From NCBI RefSeq assembly GCF_018474025.1, contig NZ_JAHCTA010000003.1, forward strand, positions 455,939-495,998: DNA of 40,060 nucleotides, written 5' to 3'. The notes beneath the pieces were generated by a model. The model saw only the letters and a program-made list of their open reading frames with translations, searched no databases and had not been told where the DNA came from. Shown here piece after piece: positions 36,417 through 40,060 of this stretch (the stretch's first letter is position 1; each line of letters begins with the position of its first letter). The stretch is from Alteromonas oceanisediminis (GTDB lineage Bacteria; Pseudomonadota; Gammaproteobacteria; Enterobacterales; Alteromonadaceae). The translations under genes and the position numbers were made by a program.

Positions 36417-36460
36417 TTGATAATTTCAAAACGAAAGCTATAGTCCTTTCACTTTGAAAT
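36417..36460 (+). promoter_or_regulatory. Promoter of glmR-glmS overlapped by a long dyad operator
   Basis: -35 TTGATA (36417-36422), 16-base spacer, -10 TATAGT (36439-36444). Over it lies a dyad of 15-base arms, 36423-36437 and 36446-36460, matching at 13 of 15 positions around an 8-base centre; each arm reads ATTTCAAA..GAAAG. The symmetry centre falls in the -10 box. It starts 16 bases before the DeoR-type gene, so that repressor very likely binds here and controls itself and glmS. Confidence 0.75.
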
Positions 36461-36475
36461 CAATTAGGGCAAATC

Positions 36476-37249
36476 GTGTCTCGTATTAGTACGCAACAGC
36501 GACAGCATTCTATCCTCGAACAGCTACAGTCAGAGGGAGAAGTTGGTGTGGAAGCCCTATCAAAACGGTTCTCTACCTCTGAAGTTACAATACGAAAAGA
36601 TCTTCGTCAGCTTGAAGCCGCACGAAAGCTCGTTCGTAAATTTGGTGGCGCAGTAAAAGTCGAAACGTATAATAAAAGCGATGAAAGCCCCATAGTTTCA
36701 AAACGAAAGTACGCGATCGCGAAGCGCTCAGCGCAGCTTATCCCCTCTGGCGCACGTATTGTTATTGACGCGGGAACAACCGTTTCTGCGCTTTTGCCTC
36801 ATATTGAACAACGAAAAGATCTGGTGGTGATGACTAACTCCCTGAAAATCGCTAATCGACTAACAACGCGCGATGTCCACCCGCAAATACTGTTTACCGG
36901 TGGAACCTGGGATCAACAATCAGAAGCCTTTCAAGGCAAAATGGCGGAGCAGATGCTCCGCGCATACGACTTCGACATGGCGTTTATTGGTGCAGCCGGG
37001 CTCGATCCTGAACGTGGAACCACAACGTTCAATGAACTGACTAACTTGAGCCAGGTTATGGCAGACGTTTCTCGGCACGTGGTCATAATGGCCGAGTCAG
37101 ACAAACTACATCGGCGCATCCCGAATGTGGAGCTGCCGTGGAAAAATATTTCTACTTTGGTTACAGACACAGCGATTGCCGCTGAGTCTGTGCGTTTAAT
37201 TCAACAACACGGCGTCGACGTGATCTGCGCCACAGATGAGGAACATTAA
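36476..37249 (+). CDS. DeoR-family transcriptional regulator of amino-sugar synthesis (GlmR-like)
   Basis: Repressor of 257 residues. Winged-helix domain at about 5-58 ([35 protein letters not shown] region; [11 protein letters not shown] is the recognition helix), DeoR-type sugar-phosphate sensor domain at 75-235 with [26 protein letters not shown], and [14 protein letters not shown]. The start is GTG with a weak ribosome site. The gene lies between glmU and glmS and its stop is 1 base before the glmS start, so both are cotranscribed. By position and family it corresponds to GlmR of pseudomonads and the similar Shewanella gene; the effector is probably glucosamine-6-phosphate or a related sugar phosphate (inference). 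Confidence 0.87.
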   Translation: MSRISTQQRQHSILEQLQSEGEVGVEALSKRFSTSEVTIRKDLRQLEAARKLVRKFGGAVKVETYNKSDESPIVSKRKYAIAKRSAQLIPSGARIVIDAGTTVSALLPHIEQRKDLVVMTNSLKIANRLTTRDVHPQILFTGGTWDQQSEAFQGKMAEQMLRAYDFDMAFIGAAGLDPERGTTTFNELTNLSQVMADVSRHVVIMAESDKLHRRIPNVELPWKNISTLVTDTAIAAESVRLIQQHGVDVICATDEEH

Positions 37250-37250
37250 T

Positions 37251-39083
37251 ATGTGCGGCATAGTCGGTGCAGTAGCTGAAAGGAACGTGGTTGAGATTTT
37301 ATTAGAAGGCTTAAAACGCCTCGAATACAGAGGGTATGATTCAGCGGGTGTTGCCCTGCTCGATCAATCAGGTGAACTCCGCCGCGTACGCCGTATAGGC
37401 AAGGTACAAGAACTGGCAGATGCGATTACGGCGGAAAATGGCCTGGGCACTACCGGCATCGCTCACACACGCTGGGCTACGCATGGTGGGGTCACAGAAG
37501 CCAATGCACACCCTCATACGTCGACCGAGCGGATCGCGGTTGTGCACAACGGCATTATTGAAAACTATCTGGATCTGCGTCAAAAACTGTCTAATCAAGG
37601 GTATACCTTTAGCAGCGATACCGACACTGAGACTATTGCTCACACCGTCAACGAGGTGCTTAAGACTTCGTCGAGCCTGATTGAAGCGGTGCAAAAATCA
37701 GTAAAACAATTCTACGGAGCCTACGGCACTGTGATCATGGACAGAGAAGACCCTTCCCGCGTAGTGGTGGCTCGCTCCGGAAGCCCTTTGGTGATTGGTT
37801 TAGGTTTGGGCGAAAACTTCATTGCTTCTGACCAACTTGCCTTACTACCTGTCACCCGCCGCTTTATCTTCCTCGAAGAAGGCGATGTTGCAGAAGTCAC
37901 GCGCCGCAGTGTGAGCATATTTGATCATAATGGCAACGCGGTTGAGCGTGAGATTGTGGAATCCTCAGTAGAGCATGACGCAGGCGACAAAGCCGGTTAT
38001 CGCCACTATATGCTTAAGGAAATCCATGAACAGCCCACGGTGGTTCGCAATGCACTCCAAGGCCGTTTAGGCGATGATGATATTGCGAGTGATCTGTTCG
38101 GTAAAGACGCTGACAACATTTTAAAAGACGTTAAGCATGTGCAAATCATTGCCTGTGGCACCAGCTACCATGCCGGTATGACGGCGCGCTATTGGTTAGA
38201 GCAGTATGCAAACGTGAGTTGCAACGTCGAAATTGCTTCTGAGTTCCGCTACCGTAAATCGGTAGTGCATCCAAACAGCTTGTTGGTTACCATCTCGCAA
38301 TCTGGCGAAACAGCCGATACGCTGGCGGCGTTGCGATTAGCCAAAGAACTCGGCTACATGTCAACACTCACCATTTGTAACGTACCAGGTTCATCGCTGG
38401 TGCGTGAATCTGACTTGTCCTACATGACAAAAGCCGGTGCGGAGATTGGTGTTGCTTCAACCAAAGCGTTTACTACGCAGCTAACGGCGTTTCTGCTATT
38501 AACCCTCACTCTGGGGCGATACAACGGACTGACTGAAGAGCATAAGCAAAATATGCTTAAAGGTTTGCACAGCCTGCCTGCCAAGCTGGAAGAGACGTTG
38601 ACACTTAGTGCCAATATTGAAATGTTGGCTGAAGAGTTTGCCGACAAGCATCACAGCTTGTTTCTCGGTCGTGGCGACCAATACCCCATCGCGATGGAAG
38701 GCGCATTGAAACTGAAAGAGATTTCCTACATTCATGCAGAAGCCTATGCATCGGGTGAGTTAAAACACGGCCCTCTGGCGCTGATCGATGAGGAAATGCC
38801 GGTTATCGTGGTTGCACCGAACAACGAGCTGCTTGAGAAACTAAAATCGAATGTGGAAGAGGTGCGCGCCCGTGGTGGTATCATGTACGTGTTTGCCGAT
38901 AAAGACGCTAACTTCCAAGGCGACGACACCATGCGCGTGATTAACGTGCCTCACTGCGAACCGTCCATCGCGCCCATCATCTATACACTGCCGCTACAGT
39001 TACTGTCGTACTACGTGGCACTTATCAAAGGCACCGACGTCGATCAACCACGCAATCTGGCAAAATCAGTGACGGTTGAGTAG
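37251..39083 (+). CDS. glmS: Glutamine--fructose-6-phosphate aminotransferase (glucosamine synthase)
   Basis: Cytosolic enzyme of 610 residues making glucosamine-6-phosphate from fructose-6-phosphate and glutamine. The catalytic Cys follows the initiator Met (MCGIVGAV), which fixes the start at 37251, with GAGGAA upstream; the ORF's earlier GTG at 37236 is rejected since Cys must become residue 1. Glutaminase domain to about 240 ([28 protein letters not shown]), then two SIS sugar-isomerase domains ([28 protein letters not shown]), ending in the conserved [11 protein letters not shown]. The last codons form the attTn7 recognition site, and a Tn7-like element starts 24 bases past the stop without disturbing the gene. 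No hairpin of its own remains between the stop and the element. Confidence 0.98.
   Translation: MCGIVGAVAERNVVEILLEGLKRLEYRGYDSAGVALLDQSGELRRVRRIGKVQELADAITAENGLGTTGIAHTRWATHGGVTEANAHPHTSTERIAVVHNGIIENYLDLRQKLSNQGYTFSSDTDTETIAHTVNEVLKTSSSLIEAVQKSVKQFYGAYGTVIMDREDPSRVVVARSGSPLVIGLGLGENFIASDQLALLPVTRRFIFLEEGDVAEVTRRSVSIFDHNGNAVEREIVESSVEHDAGDKAGYRHYMLKEIHEQPTVVRNALQGRLGDDDIASDLFGKDADNILKDVKHVQIIACGTSYHAGMTARYWLEQYANVSCNVEIASEFRYRKSVVHPNSLLVTISQSGETADTLAALRLAKELGYMSTLTICNVPGSSLVRESDLSYMTKAGAEIGVASTKAFTTQLTAFLLLTLTLGRYNGLTEEHKQNMLKGLHSLPAKLEETLTLSANIEMLAEEFADKHHSLFLGRGDQYPIAMEGALKLKEISYIHAEAYASGELKHGPLALIDEEMPVIVVAPNNELLEKLKSNVEEVRARGGIMYVFADKDANFQGDDTMRVINVPHCEPSIAPIIYTLPLQLLSYYVALIKGTDVDQPRNLAKSVTVE
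39048..39083 (+). other. attTn7 recognition region at the end of glmS
   Basis: The last 33 or so bases of glmS plus the stop, encoding [10 protein letters not shown], include AACTGGCAAAATC-like and GACGGTTGAG stretches (here ATCTGGCAAAATCAG) that TnsD/TniQ-type proteins of Tn7 bind. Insertion occurs a fixed distance away, which is what is seen here. Limits are approximate. Confidence 0.75.
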
Positions 39084-39115
39084 GTTTTTTTAGCACAGGG
39101 ATGTGTTTGTCATTA

Positions 39116-39179
39116 GACACTAAAGTTTGAAACTGTAACAATAAAGATTGAAACTGTAGCAATAAAGTTAAAAACTTTA
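39116..39179 (+). repeat. Three tandem 21-bp TnsB-type binding sites
   Basis: TAAAG recurs at 39121, 39142 and 39163, a strict 21-base period. Copies one and two share almost all bases (ACACTAAAGTTTGAAACTGT and ACAATAAAGATTGAAACTGT); copy three is diverged at its right half (ATAAAGTTAAAAACTTTA). Tn7 sites have the form GACAAAATAGTTGGGAACTG, clearly related. Abutting sites are typical of the Tn7 right end. Confidence 0.85.
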
Positions 39180-39184
39180 TGTGT

Positions 39185-39219
39185 CCCGGTTAACCTGAAT
39201 AAAAGTTAACCGGGTTTTT
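39185..39219 (+). terminator. Strong hairpin terminator just before tnsA
   Basis: Perfect 10-bp stem (CCCGGTTAAC at 39185-39194, GTTAACCGGG at 39205-39214), 10-base loop, then TTTTTGTTTT. The T-run reaches into the TTG start of tnsA at 39223. It would stop glmS transcripts entering the element; how tnsA is then transcribed is unclear. Confidence 0.85.
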
Positions 39220-39222
39220 GTT

Positions 39223-40047
39223 TTGGCCAAATCAAAGTATGTTTTAACTGAAAAGCAAATCATTAAGCGGATAAAAGAAGGCCGAGGTGCAGGAAAGCTT
39301 TCTAACTATAAACCGTGGCTGTATGTTGATGAAGTCCCCTCAAAAGGCCGATCTCAAAGAGTTTACTCACACCTAACTGGGCGAGTTCATCATGTACTTT
39401 CGGATCTTGAGTTCGCAGTTTTTCTCCTACTAGACCATAACCCTGCCGTAACAGATATTCGTGAGCAGTTTCCACTCAACAGAGATGACACACTCAATAT
39501 TGCTAAAGAAGGTCAGCTTTGGCACCCTGCGCAAGGAGGAGTAAACCATGTAATGTCCTCCGATTTCTTGGTTAATGCCGCTTCTAAAAACCAGCCTAAG
39601 TTTGCTATTCAAGCAAAGTACTCTCAAGATTTGAAAGACCCAAGAACCATTGAAAAGCTTGAAATAGAACGCCGATACTGGCAACTAAAAAAAGTTCCTT
39701 GGTTCCTTGTAACAGATAAAGAGATAGACAAAATAATAGTATCGAACATTGAGTGGTTATACGGGGTTAAGGGATACTTTGATGAAATTATAACGGATGA
39801 GCTACTGCTCACTTTTGAACATATCAATACCCATTTTGTTCAACACCCAGATAGAAAAGTCGTAGACCTATGTAAAGAGTATGACATGGCATACCAGCAA
39901 GATCTTGGGCAGTCACTTTATGATGTTCGTTTGATGTGCGCAGCAAGGCTTATTACGTTCGATATTCGTCTACCATTCCATAGTGACGTGGTCAAGCCAA
40001 ATCGACCAACCCAGTTAAGCTACTTTTCTCTCATTTCTTACATCTAA
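39223..40047 (+). CDS. tnsA: Tn7-type transposase subunit TnsA (5'-strand endonuclease)
   Basis: Restriction-enzyme-like nuclease of 274 residues (Tn7 TnsA has 273) that cuts the 5' ends of the transposon, working with TnsB so that the element moves by cut-and-paste. The catalytic residues fall on the same numbers as in Tn7: E63 (LSDLE), D114 (MSSDFLV), and Q130/K132 (FAIQAK). The N-terminus MAKSKYVLTEKQIIKRIKEG aligns end to end with Tn7 TnsA, which supports the TTG start although there is no Shine-Dalgarno sequence and the codon sits in the T-run of a terminator. The C-terminal winged-helix part (about 170-274), which contacts TnsC, is present. Codon use and A+T content differ from glmS next door. 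tnsB should begin just past the window. Confidence 0.95.
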   Translation: MAKSKYVLTEKQIIKRIKEGRGAGKLSNYKPWLYVDEVPSKGRSQRVYSHLTGRVHHVLSDLEFAVFLLLDHNPAVTDIREQFPLNRDDTLNIAKEGQLWHPAQGGVNHVMSSDFLVNAASKNQPKFAIQAKYSQDLKDPRTIEKLEIERRYWQLKKVPWFLVTDKEIDKIIVSNIEWLYGVKGYFDEIITDELLLTFEHINTHFVQHPDRKVVDLCKEYDMAYQQDLGQSLYDVRLMCAARLITFDIRLPFHSDVVKPNRPTQLSYFSLISYI

Positions 40048-40060
40048 TTCGTATTGGTTT

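Larger units (their letters stand above)
39108..40060 (+). mobile_element. Tn7-like transposon, glmS-proximal end (continues past window)
   Basis: Begins with TGTCATTA 24 bases after the glmS stop, where Tn7 itself leaves 25. Bases 9 onward (GACACTAAAG..) line up with the first TnsB site of the Tn7 right end, which also starts at base 9. Three tandem TnsB-type sites, a terminator hairpin and tnsA transcribed inward follow, exactly the order of the Tn7 right end. The region is more A+T rich than the chromosome to its left. The presumed 5-base target duplication would be GTGTT (39103-39107). The other end, tnsB, tnsC, the targeting gene and any cargo lie to the right of the window. Confidence 0.88.

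Noticed and set aside
36423-36460. Shared TTTGAAA between the glmR dyad and the Tn7-type end repeats
   Set aside because: Short A+T-rich match explained by different contexts; the rest of the sites do not resemble each other.
39102-39106. Earlier TGT triplets (39102, 39104) as the transposon end
   Set aside because: Only the TGT at 39108 puts the first TnsB-type site at base 9, as in Tn7, and gives the near-canonical 24-base distance from glmS.
1-40060. CRISPR array, tRNA, rRNA, prophage genes
   Set aside because: No regularly spaced repeats other than the transposon end, no tRNA-like cloverleaf noticed and no phage structural genes.

Overview
This is a chromosomal window from a Gram-negative gammaproteobacterium, probably a marine heterotroph of the Alteromonadales/Oceanospirillales type. 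Evidence for this: the order glmU - DeoR-family regulator - glmS, a biosynthetic speA, a DUF3718 protein, an SO_0444-type metal permease with a ZntR-like regulator, an outer-membrane TonB receptor, and a secreted animal-type alpha-amylase. The genus cannot be fixed from the sequence alone. Base composition looks even (about half G+C) until the last 1 kb, which is clearly more A+T rich. I saw no rRNA, tRNA or CRISPR array.

Region by region. 1-460 is the start of a leftward galT that runs off the window. Divergent from it, 584-5057 is a translationally coupled four-gene operon: cytosolic TIM-barrel glycosidase, Baeyer-Villiger-type flavin monooxygenase, HSL-type esterase and PhyH-type dioxygenase. 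It looks like a catabolic or tailoring pathway of unknown substrate. 5115-6197 encodes a glutamate-receptor-like potassium channel. 6672-10922 encodes a very large SNF2-family ATPase. 11131-14257 is a DUF1800 lipoprotein plus DUF1501 Tat-exported pair. 14415-18333 is a small exported protein, a TonB receptor and a PepSY transmembrane protein, which reads as a metal or siderophore uptake unit. 18534-20519 is a secreted alpha-amylase.

20623-22100 is a leftward metal-export operon (ZntR-like regulator then permease) with a MerR-type 20-bp-spacer promoter. Small DUF3224 and DUF3718 genes follow, then a large secreted M14 carboxypeptidase, a small STAS-like protein, speA, a beta-lactamase-fold serine hydrolase with no canonical start for its signal peptide, an Ada-N/AraC/AlkA fusion with an adjacent ogt (alkylation repair), an EamA transporter and a membrane diguanylate cyclase with a degenerate SSEEF signature.

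34943-39083 is the amino-sugar block glmU - glmR-like - glmS. Directly downstream of glmS, at the classical attTn7 position, lies one end of a Tn7-like transposon: a terminal TGT at 39108, three tandem 21-bp TnsB-type sites, a strong hairpin terminator, and a complete tnsA whose catalytic residues sit at E63, D114, Q130 and K132. The rest of the element (tnsB onward, and any cargo) lies beyond the window. This is the main accessory feature here and the most promising lead.
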